DNA of 64,000 nt from NCBI GenBank assembly GCA_029258325.1, contig JARHZF010000061.1:1-64000 (forward strand), given 5' to 3'. Below the pieces are notes generated by a model, which worked only from the letters and a program-made list of their open reading frames with translations, did no database searches and was not told the DNA's origin. Below, in pieces: positions 54,615 through 64,000 of this stretch. This DNA comes from Anaerobiospirillum sp. (GTDB lineage Bacteria > Pseudomonadota > Gammaproteobacteria > Enterobacterales > Succinivibrionaceae). Within the stretch, counting starts at the first letter, position 1, and each line of letters opens with the position of its first letter. A program made the position numbers and the translations under genes.

Positions 54615-56399
54615 CTAGTTTTTATTTATAAAAGTTTGTATTAATTCATACTCTCGCATTAAATTGTCAGTCATATAATTATTTAAATTAGATATAGTGT
54701 TGCACCTTAATTTTAAGATATCAAATAAATTAAGCTTTATTAAATCATAAAAATGCGATACTTTGTGCTCAAAAGATAAATTTGTAATCTTAGTTAAACT
54801 AACATCAATTAAGAGATTTACTATTTTTTCATAAGGTGTATCTCTATATTTTTCTATTAAAGTTGCAGTATTTTCATTTCTATTTTCTTTTATATTTAAA
54901 AGTAAACTACATAAAAAATCTACACCCTTAATATTACCCTTTTGAATAAGTTTAATAAATTTATCTAAAGCAAAGTCATCATACTTTCTTGCAACAATAG
55001 TTGGCTCTTGCAAAATAAAAGATATGATTTTACGTATAGGTGTCATCTCTAATTTATTTTGTCTATTAATATAATTCCTTTGTGCCTCCCTATTAATAGC
55101 TTTATCTTGTAATTGTTCTAAATGATTTTGTAAATAACTTACATCAACATTAATTTTCTTTGATAACACATTTAAACAAACTAAACGTAAAGCATCATCT
55201 TTTATATGTGAAATTAATTCTAAAACAGTATTTATATACTTAGGACCATTACCTAAATCAGTTAAATCATATTTTAAAGATGGGGCATAAACTATAAATT
55301 CAGGATAAGACATAGAGTCATCTACAATAGAATTTATAGCATCTATACCGTGTTCTCTAACTAAAGAATCTGGATCATGCTCTTTTGGTAGAAATGCAAA
55401 TCTAACTTCCTTTTGTCCACTAACAACAGAAGCTACAGTACTACATGCTTTTAAAGCTGCATTTTGACCTGCATTATCTCCATCATATAAACAGATAATT
55501 TTATCTGTATATCTAAACATGGTTTTAAAATGCTCTTCAGTTGTAGCTGTACCTAAGGATGCAACAGACTTATTAAAATTAGCTTGTTCTAAAGAGATAA
55601 CATCCATATATCCCTCAACAATAACTATCTTATCAGGTCTATTGTTATTTTTAGTTAAAACATTGTAAAGACCATATAATTCTTTACTCTTTTTAAATAA
55701 ACGTGTTTCTGCTGTATTTAGATATTTTGGAAGTTCATTATTTAAAGTTCTACCACCAAAAGCTATAACCCTACCTTTTATATCTAAAATAGGAATAATT
55801 ACTCTATTTCTCATAAAAGGATAATAAGAGTTATATTTATCACTTTTCTTTAAAACACCAAGTTCTACTAAAAGTTTTTTCTCATCATCTGAAAATGCTG
55901 CAAGATGATCATTTTCTAAAGGAGCAAAACCTAAACGTGATTTAGTTATAGTATTAAAACTTAAACCTCTTTTATCTTTAAAATAAGAAAAAGCCTCCTT
56001 ATTCTCATTTAAATATCTAATATAGAGTTGGCATACTCTATCCATAAGTTCATAATATTGAGCATAATTTGTATTGTATTTACTACTATGAAGACTTTCT
56101 TCATACTCAACAGTAGAACCTACTAAACGAGCAAGCTCCTCAACACCATCAACAAAGGTTAAATTTTTGTATTTAACAACAAAATCAAGAGCATTTCCAC
56201 TAACACCACAACCAAAGCATTTAAAAATACCTTTACTTGGACTGACCACAAATGAAGGTGTTTTTTCATTATGAAATGGACAACAGCATGTATAATTTAC
56301 ACCTTGCTTTTTCAACTTAACATAGTGTTCTATAACTTCTTCAATTGAAACAGCTGGTAATAACTTGTTTTGTATATAGTCTTTTTTTATAAATGGCAT
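54615..56399 (-). CDS. dnaG: DNA primase
   Basis: DnaG makes RNA primers at the replication fork. The 594-residue protein has the N-terminal zinc finger (CCPFH near 39-43 and CFGC at 61-64), the catalytic core with TOPRIM motif (VEGYMDVISL, CLYDGDNAGQNAAL), RVIIPILDIKGRVIAFGGR and a C-terminal DnaB-interacting helical domain. Unlike in E. coli, no rpsU or rpoD neighbours it within this window; upstream is the divergent apaH. Confidence 0.97.
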   Translation of the reverse strand: MPFIKKDYIQNKLLPAVSIEEVIEHYVKLKKQGVNYTCCCPFHNEKTPSFVVSPSKGIFKCFGCGVSGNALDFVVKYKNLTFVDGVEELARLVGSTVEYEESLHSSKYNTNYAQYYELMDRVCQLYIRYLNENKEAFSYFKDKRGLSFNTITKSRLGFAPLENDHLAAFSDDEKKLLVELGVLKKSDKYNSYYPFMRNRVIIPILDIKGRVIAFGGRTLNNELPKYLNTAETRLFKKSKELYGLYNVLTKNNNRPDKIVIVEGYMDVISLEQANFNKSVASLGTATTEEHFKTMFRYTDKIICLYDGDNAGQNAALKACSTVASVVSGQKEVRFAFLPKEHDPDSLVREHGIDAINSIVDDSMSYPEFIVYAPSLKYDLTDLGNGPKYINTVLELISHIKDDALRLVCLNVLSKKINVDVSYLQNHLEQLQDKAINREAQRNYINRQNKLEMTPIRKIISFILQEPTIVARKYDDFALDKFIKLIQKGNIKGVDFLCSLLLNIKENRNENTATLIEKYRDTPYEKIVNLLIDVSLTKITNLSFEHKVSHFYDLIKLNLFDILKLRCNTISNLNNYMTDNLMREYELIQTFINKN

Positions 56400-56532
56400 A
56401 ATATAATATTTCTTTCGTGTTATTATTGTATAATTTATTGTGATTTATCTTAAGATAACTACCTAAATTATGGATTTAATTTTCCATAACATAATAACAT
56501 AATTCATATTTTTTTATTTTAAATTTTTCTCT

Positions 56533-57378
56533 ATGGCTACATATTGTATAGGTGACGTGCATGCTTGCTACGATGAGCTTATTGCACTTTTAAATTTAAT
56601 AAAATTTGATGATACAAAAGATCATCTTATTTTTACAGGCGATCTTATTGGTCGTGGACCTAAACCTCTTGAAACTATGAACTTCATGCTTGAACATAAA
56701 CATTGTGTTAATGCAACTATGGGCAATCATGATTTAAATTTTCTTGCTATTGTAAATAATGTAGTAAAGGCAAAAGAAATAGATAATTTACAAATTCTTT
56801 TAGACTCTGAAAATCTAAATGAAATTGTAAAATTTATAAAAAATATGCCTTTTATGTATGTAAATAAAAAACTATCTTTATGTGTAACACATGCAGGTTT
56901 ATACCCTTTTTGGTCTTTTTCTTATGCAAAAGAAGTAGCAAGTGAACTATCTTCTGTTTTAAAGGACAAATATAGATCAAGGGTACTTTTACAAAATATG
57001 TATTCTAATATACCTGTTATGTATGACCCTAATATGCAAGGTCTAAATCTTTGGCGTTTTGGAGTTAATGCTTTTACACGTATGCGTCTTCTTTATAGAT
57101 CAGGTATATTAGATTATAAAAGTACATCTATAAATCCAAAAGATGCTCAAACATCAGGTCTATTTCCTTGGTATGATCTTGGTGATATTGGTCGTGGTAA
57201 AAATAAACAATTTAAAGTTATTTTTGGACATTGGGCAGCCTTAAATGGTCAATGTCAAAGACCTTTTGTTAAAGCTATAGATACAGGATGTGTATGGGGT
57301 GATAGACTTACAGCCTATAGTGTTGATGAAGATAAACTTTATAGCGTTAAGTCAAAAGGTTATAGTCAAATAGGATAA
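56533..57378 (+). CDS. apaH: Symmetrical diadenosine tetraphosphatase ApaH
   Basis: ApaH hydrolyses Ap4A to two ADP and removes NpnN caps. The 281-residue calcineurin-like phosphatase has GDVHACYDEL, GDLIGRGPKPLE, MGNHDLNFLAI, THAGLYPFW and VIFGHWAALNG with the closing AIDTGCVWG. It is convergent with folA and divergent from dnaG; apaH next to folA is also found in enterobacteria. Confidence 0.95.
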   Translation: MATYCIGDVHACYDELIALLNLIKFDDTKDHLIFTGDLIGRGPKPLETMNFMLEHKHCVNATMGNHDLNFLAIVNNVVKAKEIDNLQILLDSENLNEIVKFIKNMPFMYVNKKLSLCVTHAGLYPFWSFSYAKEVASELSSVLKDKYRSRVLLQNMYSNIPVMYDPNMQGLNLWRFGVNAFTRMRLLYRSGILDYKSTSINPKDAQTSGLFPWYDLGDIGRGKNKQFKVIFGHWAALNGQCQRPFVKAIDTGCVWGDRLTAYSVDEDKLYSVKSKGYSQIG

Positions 57379-57409
57379 AAAAGGCTAATAATTATCTTAC
57401 TAGCCTTTT
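57379..57409. terminator. Bidirectional terminator between apaH and folA
   Basis: AAAAGGCTA (57379-57387) pairs with TAGCCTTTT (57401-57409) around a 13-nt AT-rich loop, between the two convergent stop codons. Confidence 0.75.
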
Positions 57410-57416
57410 ATCAATA

Positions 57417-57902
57417 TTAAGAGCGTTTCCATGTTTCAAAATGAAACTTTAAATTGCTCTTTTCATCTGTAAAGGTTTTAGATTTATCTACTAAATCAAA
57501 ACCTTTACCTTCCCATGATGGGAAGTATGTATCACCGTTAAAAGTCTTTTCAACAACAGTAATGTGCAATACATTAGCAAGATCTAATGTCTCTTTATAT
57601 ATATGACCACCACCTATTATCATAATCTTAGGTGAATCATGGACAAGATTTAAAGCACTTTCTATACTATCTACACATTCAATATTATCTTGTGATTTCA
57701 TAGTTTTACTAATAACTATATTACGTCTATTAGGTAATGCTCTACCTATAGATAAAAATGTATTTTTACCCATTAAAATAGGATATGTAGAAGTTATTTC
57801 CTTAAAATGTTTTAAATCTGCACTTATATGCCATGGCATCTTATTATCAATGCCAATGACTAAGTTTTCAGATACACAAACAACTATCTCAATTGATGGC
57901 AT
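57417..57902 (-). CDS. folA: Dihydrofolate reductase
   Basis: FolA reduces dihydrofolate with NADPH. The 161-residue enzyme has SIEIVVCVSENLVIGIDNKMPWH, the active-site DLKHFKEIT, MGKNTFLSIGRALPNRRNIV and IIGGGHIYKETLDLANVLHIT. The catalytic acid is the aspartate in SADLKHF. It starts eight bases after obgE ends, in the same direction. Confidence 0.96.
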   Translation of the reverse strand: MPSIEIVVCVSENLVIGIDNKMPWHISADLKHFKEITSTYPILMGKNTFLSIGRALPNRRNIVISKTMKSQDNIECVDSIESALNLVHDSPKIMIIGGGHIYKETLDLANVLHITVVEKTFNGDTYFPSWEGKGFDLVDKSKTFTDEKSNLKFHFETWKRS

Positions 57903-57910
57903 ATAAAGAC

Positions 57911-59107
<1,197 letters not shown>

Positions 59108-59169
59108 TTAAGTAACAAATAGATTATATGATAAAAATCAAAAAACTTTTTCTATTTATACAAAAAAAA

Positions 59170-59188
59170 GCCCCGTGTAATACGGGGC
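59170..59188 (-). terminator. Terminator after rpmA
   Basis: A perfect 7-bp GC-rich stem (GCCCCGT at 59170-59176, ACGGGGC at 59182-59188) with a 5-nt loop is followed on the minus strand by eight Ts. It partly insulates obgE from rplU-rpmA. Confidence 0.9.
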
Positions 59189-59211
59189 AAATTCTTTATA
59201 GATAAGTTAGA

Positions 59212-59481
59212 TTATGCAGCAATTTCTTGCTCAATAATCTCAACAAACTTGCGACCTTTTGGACCACGAGTTACAAAAGCAACTTTACCAGTCTTCTTCG
59301 CAAATAGAGTATCGTCACGACCTAAACCAACATTTGCACCAGCGTGAAAATGTGTACCACGTTGACGAACAATAATGCTACCTGCTGATACTAACTCACC
59401 AGCATAGCGCTTTACGCCTAAACGCTGAGCCTGGGAATCGCGACCGTTACGTACGGAACCGCCAGCTTTCTTGTGTGCCAT
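59212..59481 (-). CDS. rpmA: 50S ribosomal protein L27
   Basis: The 89-residue protein begins [24 protein letters not shown], the N-terminal tail that reaches the peptidyl transferase centre, followed by [26 protein letters not shown]. No N-terminal cleavage extension is present, in contrast to many Firmicutes. It is 13 bases after rplU. Confidence 0.98.
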   Translation of the reverse strand: MAHKKAGGSVRNGRDSQAQRLGVKRYAGELVSAGSIIVRQRGTHFHAGANVGLGRDDTLFAKKTGKVAFVTRGPKGRKFVEIIEQEIAA

Positions 59482-59494
59482 TTATTCCTTACTC

Positions 59495-59806
59495 CTAACC
59501 TGTTATACCAGTAATCTTTAAATCAGTATACCACTGACGATGACCTGTAACTTTTTGATGGTGCTTACGACGACGGAATTTAACAATCTTAATTTTCTCG
59601 CCACCGTGCTCGCCTAGTACTTCAGCAGTAACCTTAGCACCCTCTACGTATGGTGCACCAACTTTAATGTTGGTACCATCTGAAAGCAGTAATACCTTAT
59701 CTAAATCGATCTTATCACCAGCTTTGTTATTTAGAAGCTCAACGCTTAAAACGTCGCCTTCTTTAACTTTGTGCTGTTTACCGCCGCAAAAAATAACTGC
59801 GTACAT
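59495..59806 (-). CDS. rplU: 50S ribosomal protein L21
   Basis: The 103-residue protein is full length: [18 protein letters not shown] at the start and [19 protein letters not shown] near the end, which contacts 23S rRNA. Its ribosome site lies in the stem of a leader hairpin (59811-59836). It is divergent from ispB, as in enterobacteria. Confidence 0.98.
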   Translation of the reverse strand: MYAVIFCGGKQHKVKEGDVLSVELLNNKAGDKIDLDKVLLLSDGTNIKVGAPYVEGAKVTAEVLGEHGGEKIKIVKFRRRKHHQKVTGHRQWYTDLKITGITG

Positions 59807-59810
59807 AGTT

Positions 59811-59836
59811 CAAACTCCGGAAACAGCAGGAGTTTG
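59811..59836 (-). promoter_or_regulatory. Leader hairpin that sequesters the rplU ribosome site
   Basis: On the minus strand CAAACUCC (59836-59829) pairs with GGAGUUUG (59818-59811) around a 10-nt loop. The GGAG of the 3' arm is the rplU ribosome-binding site, eight bases before the AUG. Folding would block initiation, a common way for ribosomal proteins to control their own mRNA. Confidence 0.6.
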
Positions 59837-59902
59837 ATTCTCCCGCATATAAACCTGTGAATAATTAATTAGAATCTACCCTCTCGGGAATATTGAGTGC
59901 GA

Positions 59903-59931
59903 ATTATATACCAAAAAATATAAAATAGCAA
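59903..59931 (-). promoter_or_regulatory. rplU-rpmA promoter
   Basis: TTGCTA (59926-59931) and a perfect TATAAT (59903-59908) are 17 bases apart on the minus strand. Transcription would start near 59896, giving a leader of about 90 nt. Confidence 0.75.
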
Positions 59932-60125
59932 TATTTTATATAAATTGTTACATTGTATTTATGTAATATTTTTTATTTTTCCTATTTTAGATTCTAACAT
60001 TATGTTTTTATAAAAAAGTGCTTAAATTTAGTGTTCTTGATTAATTTTTTTAAATTTTAAATTTTGTCAAAATGATTTGCAGTGTTACAATTATTAGAAT
60101 AAAAGATTTGTTTGGAATTATTTCA

Positions 60126-61106
60126 ATGTCAACTACAGAAAATGCAATGCAAATTATTGATAAAGATATGCTTCAAGTAGAGCAACTTTTATCAAAAACA
60201 GTTACAGACTCTAAAATAGAAAAACATGTGAATGAAATGTGTCAATATGTTGTAAGTGCAGGTGGTAAAAGATTAAGACCAAGATTAGTACTAACAATAG
60301 CAAGAGCTTTACCTTCTTTTAAAGAAGAGTATTTAAGTAAAGCATATGATATTGCCACATCACTAGAATTATTACACACAGCTACATTAGTTCATGATGA
60401 TGTTATAGATGTATCACCTGTAAGACGTGGTCAACCTACATTGCATGAAATAGAAAGTAATCATATTGCAGTGTTGACTGGAGATTATTTATTTACTAAA
60501 TGCTTTTTAGCAATTGAAACTTTTGTTGATGCTAAATTAATCTTATCTATAAATAGAACTCTATCAAAACTAGTTGCAGGTGAAATCTTTCAACTAGAAC
60601 ATCAAGGCGATCTAAATATTAGTATAGAAGAATATGAAAATATTATTTATTGCAAGACAGGTGCTTTATTTGAGCTTTGCTCATATACCTTTGCAGATCA
60701 TATAAATGAAGATGCTAATATTATTGAAAATCTAAAGACTTTTGGTCGCAAGATTGGTAGTGCCTTTCAAATTGTTGATGATATCTTAGATTACACCTCA
60801 GATTCAGAGTGTTTAGGTAAATCTATAGGTGAAGATTTAGAAGATAAGAGAATAACTCTACCTTTAATCTTAACTTTAAATAGTCTTGATAATTCTAAAA
60901 AAGAAGATTTCATCAAAGCTTTTGATGATGCAAATTTAGATAAAGTTATAGCTTATATGAAAGATGCTGATGCTTTTAATAAAACTAAAAATTATGCAAA
61001 AGAGCTTATAGATGATGCAAAGAAGTGTTTAGATATTCTTTCAGATAGTTCTTATAAACAACTATTATTAGCTCTTTGTGACAAAATTATTGATAGAAAG
61101 AATTAA
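60126..61106 (+). CDS. ispB: Octaprenyl diphosphate synthase (IspB-type)
   Basis: The enzyme elongates isoprenoid diphosphates for quinone side chains. The first aspartate-rich motif LVHDDVIDVSPVRRG and the second QIVDDILDYTSD are present, as are GGKRLRPRLVL and GEIFQLEHQ. The open frame begins at 60072; the ATG at 60126 (MSTTENAMQIID) gives 326 residues, the usual size. Divergence from rplU supports the name; chain length of the product cannot be read from sequence alone. Confidence 0.92.
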   Translation: MSTTENAMQIIDKDMLQVEQLLSKTVTDSKIEKHVNEMCQYVVSAGGKRLRPRLVLTIARALPSFKEEYLSKAYDIATSLELLHTATLVHDDVIDVSPVRRGQPTLHEIESNHIAVLTGDYLFTKCFLAIETFVDAKLILSINRTLSKLVAGEIFQLEHQGDLNISIEEYENIIYCKTGALFELCSYTFADHINEDANIIENLKTFGRKIGSAFQIVDDILDYTSDSECLGKSIGEDLEDKRITLPLILTLNSLDNSKKEDFIKAFDDANLDKVIAYMKDADAFNKTKNYAKELIDDAKKCLDILSDSSYKQLLLALCDKIIDRKN

Positions 61107-61121
61107 TCTAAATATTATAAA

Positions 61122-61143
61122 AAAGGGCATTTACATGCCCTTT
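61122..61143. terminator. Bidirectional terminator between ispB and purA
   Basis: A perfect 9-bp stem (AAAGGGCAT at 61122-61130, ATGCCCTTT at 61135-61143) with a 4-nt loop lies between the two convergent genes. Confidence 0.9.
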
Positions 61144-61162
61144 GACCTATTGAAATTAAATA

Positions 61163-62524
<1,362 letters not shown>

Positions 62525-62555
62525 TTAATATTATTTAAATTTATTTTCAATAATA

Positions 62556-63518
62556 CTATTTTTCGCCCTTAGCATCTTTAAAGTACTTAAAGAATTCACT
62601 ATCTGGGTTTAAAACCATAACATTATTACTATCTTTCATTGCCTTTTTATAAGCATCCATAGAGCGTAAAAAGTCAAATAGTTCAGGGTTTTGTGAGTAA
62701 GCATTAGCATAAATCTTAGTAGCCTCAGCATCACCTTCACCCTTTAACATTCTAGCTTCTCTTTCAGCTTGTGCTATTTTAACTACAACTTCTCTATCAG
62801 CTTGTGCTCTAATTGCTTCAGCCTCTTGACGACCTTGTGATCTATGTAATTTAGCAACAGCATCACGTTCTGCTCTCATTCTTTGATAGATAGAATTTGA
62901 TACTTCTAAAGGTAAATTAATTTGCTTAATTCTTACATCAATTATTTCTATGCCCAATTCTGTAGCAGATGAACCAATATCACGCAAAGCATTTTGCATA
63001 ACTTCATCACGCTTTGATGCACCAATAACAGCAGGCTCATGAGTTGAATCAAAATCATTTACAAGAGCATCAGAACCTTGACCTGATACAATTTCATGAA
63101 TTGTAAGTTTACCAATTTGTGAACGTAGAGAGTTTGTAATACGACGACGTAATAATTCCTCTGCTTGTAACTTATTACCACCTGCTGTAGTTAAGAAATA
63201 AGTTGTAGGATCTAAAACACGCCATTTTACATATGAATCAATAATTAAGTCTTTCTTCTCTGCTGTTACAAATCTATCTGCAGTTGAACTTAATGTTTGT
63301 ATTCTTGCATCTAAAACTTTAATTTTATCAACAAAAGGTAATTTAAAATGTAAACCTGGTTTTGATATGCTTAGTTTTTTATCTGCATCACGTACAACTT
63401 TACCAAAACGAGTAACAATACCAACATTACCCTCTGTTATAACAAAAAGAGAATTAAAACCTATAATAGCAGCAAAGAAAGTTCCTGCTAAAATTGTATT
63501 TAAAGTTGAACCTTTCAT
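62556..63518 (-). CDS. hflC: FtsH modulator HflC (SPFH-domain protein)
   Basis: HflC with HflK forms a periplasmic cage around the FtsH protease. The 320-residue protein has one N-terminal membrane helix (about 5-27) and a SPFH/band-7 domain (VRFGKV-type VTRFGKVVRD, GLHFKLPFVDKIKVLDARIQ, YVKWRVLDPTTYFL), followed by a helical arm (MRAERDAVAKLHRSQGRQEAEAIRAQADREVVVKIAQAER, cut here). It is 12 bases after hflK. Confidence 0.95.
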   Translation of the reverse strand: MKGSTLNTILAGTFFAAIIGFNSLFVITEGNVGIVTRFGKVVRDADKKLSISKPGLHFKLPFVDKIKVLDARIQTLSSTADRFVTAEKKDLIIDSYVKWRVLDPTTYFLTTAGGNKLQAEELLRRRITNSLRSQIGKLTIHEIVSGQGSDALVNDFDSTHEPAVIGASKRDEVMQNALRDIGSSATELGIEIIDVRIKQINLPLEVSNSIYQRMRAERDAVAKLHRSQGRQEAEAIRAQADREVVVKIAQAEREARMLKGEGDAEATKIYANAYSQNPELFDFLRSMDAYKKAMKDSNNVMVLNPDSEFFKYFKDAKGEK

Positions 63519-63530
63519 TATATCTTTCCT

Positions 63531-64000
63531 TTAGTAATTTGTACCATAACTGCTATTGTAGTTATATGATTTACCATAATGTTCTACACTTTGTCTTTTA
63601 TTTGTATTTATTGTCTTTGTCTCTGTATTTACTACAGGAATTTCAACTGTATTTGGAGTTGAATCTACCCCATATTGGCTCTTTTCATCTTTTAATGAAG
63701 AAGTATCCTTTTTATCTGTCATCTGTGGAAATGGCATATATAAAACTGGAGATTGACCATTTTTAGTATCTACAATAACTTTAGATGAACTACCTAAAAC
63801 TTCTTGCATAGTATCAAGATAAATACGAGTACGTGTAATATCAGGAGCTGCATTAAATTCTGGTAAAAGTTTTTGGAAACGAGCAACCTCACCTTCTGCA
63901 TTTAAAACAACTTGTGATCTATAAGCTTCAGCTTCTTGTCTTATACGTTGTACTTGACCTTCTGCTCTTGGAATAACCTCATTTGCATAAGCTTCAGCTT
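63531..64000 (-). CDS. hflK: FtsH modulator HflK, C-terminal part (runs off the window)
   Basis: Reading past the first methionine (63809) the frame stays open to the window edge: AEAYANEVIPRAEGQVQRI, RQEAEAYRSQVVLNAEGEVARF and LLPEFNAAPDITRTRIYLDTM. This is the helical C-terminal arm of HflK, followed by a low-complexity Ser/Asn/Tyr/Thr tail. The SPFH domain and N-terminus lie beyond 64000. Confidence 0.93.
   Translation of the reverse strand, partial: AEAYANEVIPRAEGQVQRIRQEAEAYRSQVVLNAEGEVARFQKLLPEFNAAPDITRTRIYLDTMQEVLGSSSKVIVDTKNGQSPVLYMPFPQMTDKKDTSSLKDEKSQYGVDSTPNTVEIPVVNTETKTINTNKRQSVEHYGKSYNYNSSYGTNY

Larger units (their letters stand above)
59807..60125. other. Divergent rplU-ispB regulatory region
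   Basis: The 319 bases contain the rplU promoter (59903-59931), its leader with a hairpin (59811-59836), and a very AT-rich part toward ispB where an ispB promoter must lie. No other gene is seen. Confidence 0.6.

Noticed and set aside
60072-60125. Longer N-terminus for the prenyl diphosphate synthase
   Set aside because: The ATG at 60126 gives a normal-length enzyme; the upstream codons show no family similarity.

Overview
The window is a stretch of an AT-rich (roughly 30% GC by eye) gammaproteobacterial chromosome. The rpsP-rimM-trmD-rplS operon, an E. coli-like dcw cluster ending in lpxC, the rplU-rpmA-obgE group divergent from ispB, the hflK-hflC-purA order, pyrBI, pntAB and acnB/mdh all point to Gammaproteobacteria. 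The low GC, fermentative flavour and an MotX-like polar-flagellum protein would fit a Succinivibrionaceae-like relative, but that placement is an inference from gene content.

Layout: 1-3741 holds translation and secretion genes (rplS, trmD, rimM, rpsP, ffh). 3875-8846 holds motX, mdh and acnB. 8953-26650 holds ampD, lpxC and the division/peptidoglycan cluster (ftsZ, ftsA, ftsQ, murC, murG, ftsW, murD, mraY, murF, murE, ftsI, ftsL, rsmH), all on the minus strand; mraZ and ddlB are missing from their usual places. 27157-33914 holds a DUF3592-like membrane protein, the pntAB transhydrogenase, rimI with a possible holD, gloA and an MBL-fold hydrolase. 34164-38549 is more accessory: an orphan HicB-like regulator, tRNA-Trp, a large unknown protein and a divergent bacterial dynamin-like GTPase. 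38999-45448 holds pyrBI with a leader, a lone IS630-like transposase and a 2,7-anhydro-sialic-acid cassette (two NanY/YjhC-type oxidoreductases flanking a NanX/YjhB-type transporter) behind a CRP-type promoter. 45502-51398 is a purine locus: guanine deaminase and a MATE-kinase fusion on the minus strand, divergent from purine nucleoside phosphorylase and a NupC transporter. 51454-64000 is housekeeping again (ygjP-like, rlmD, a glycine-zipper lipoprotein with an in-frame stop, tRNA-Ile2, dnaG, apaH, folA, obgE, rpmA, rplU, ispB, purA, hflC and partial hflK).

The most striking signal is not protein-coding. The leader of the guanine deaminase gene (minus strand, 48950 to 48854) contains a purine-riboswitch-like aptamer (conserved J2/3, L3 and U22/U47/U51/C74-type positions) whose P3 and P1 3' strands are also the 5' arm of an intrinsic terminator with eight Us. 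This is the architecture of a ligand-ON switch. It has unusual features (short P2/L2, one extra G in J3/1) and would control guanine deaminase plus a MATE transporter fused to a cytidylate-kinase-like domain. Together with the divergent PNP and nucleoside transporter it suggests a coordinated system for uptake, phosphorolysis, deamination and possibly export of purines.

Other notable items are the duplicated sialic-acid oxidoreductase, the pyrBI leader, the SD-sequestering hairpin before rplU, the dynamin-like gene and the lipoprotein interrupted by one ochre codon. All assignments come from reading the sequence and remembered family features; no database search was run.
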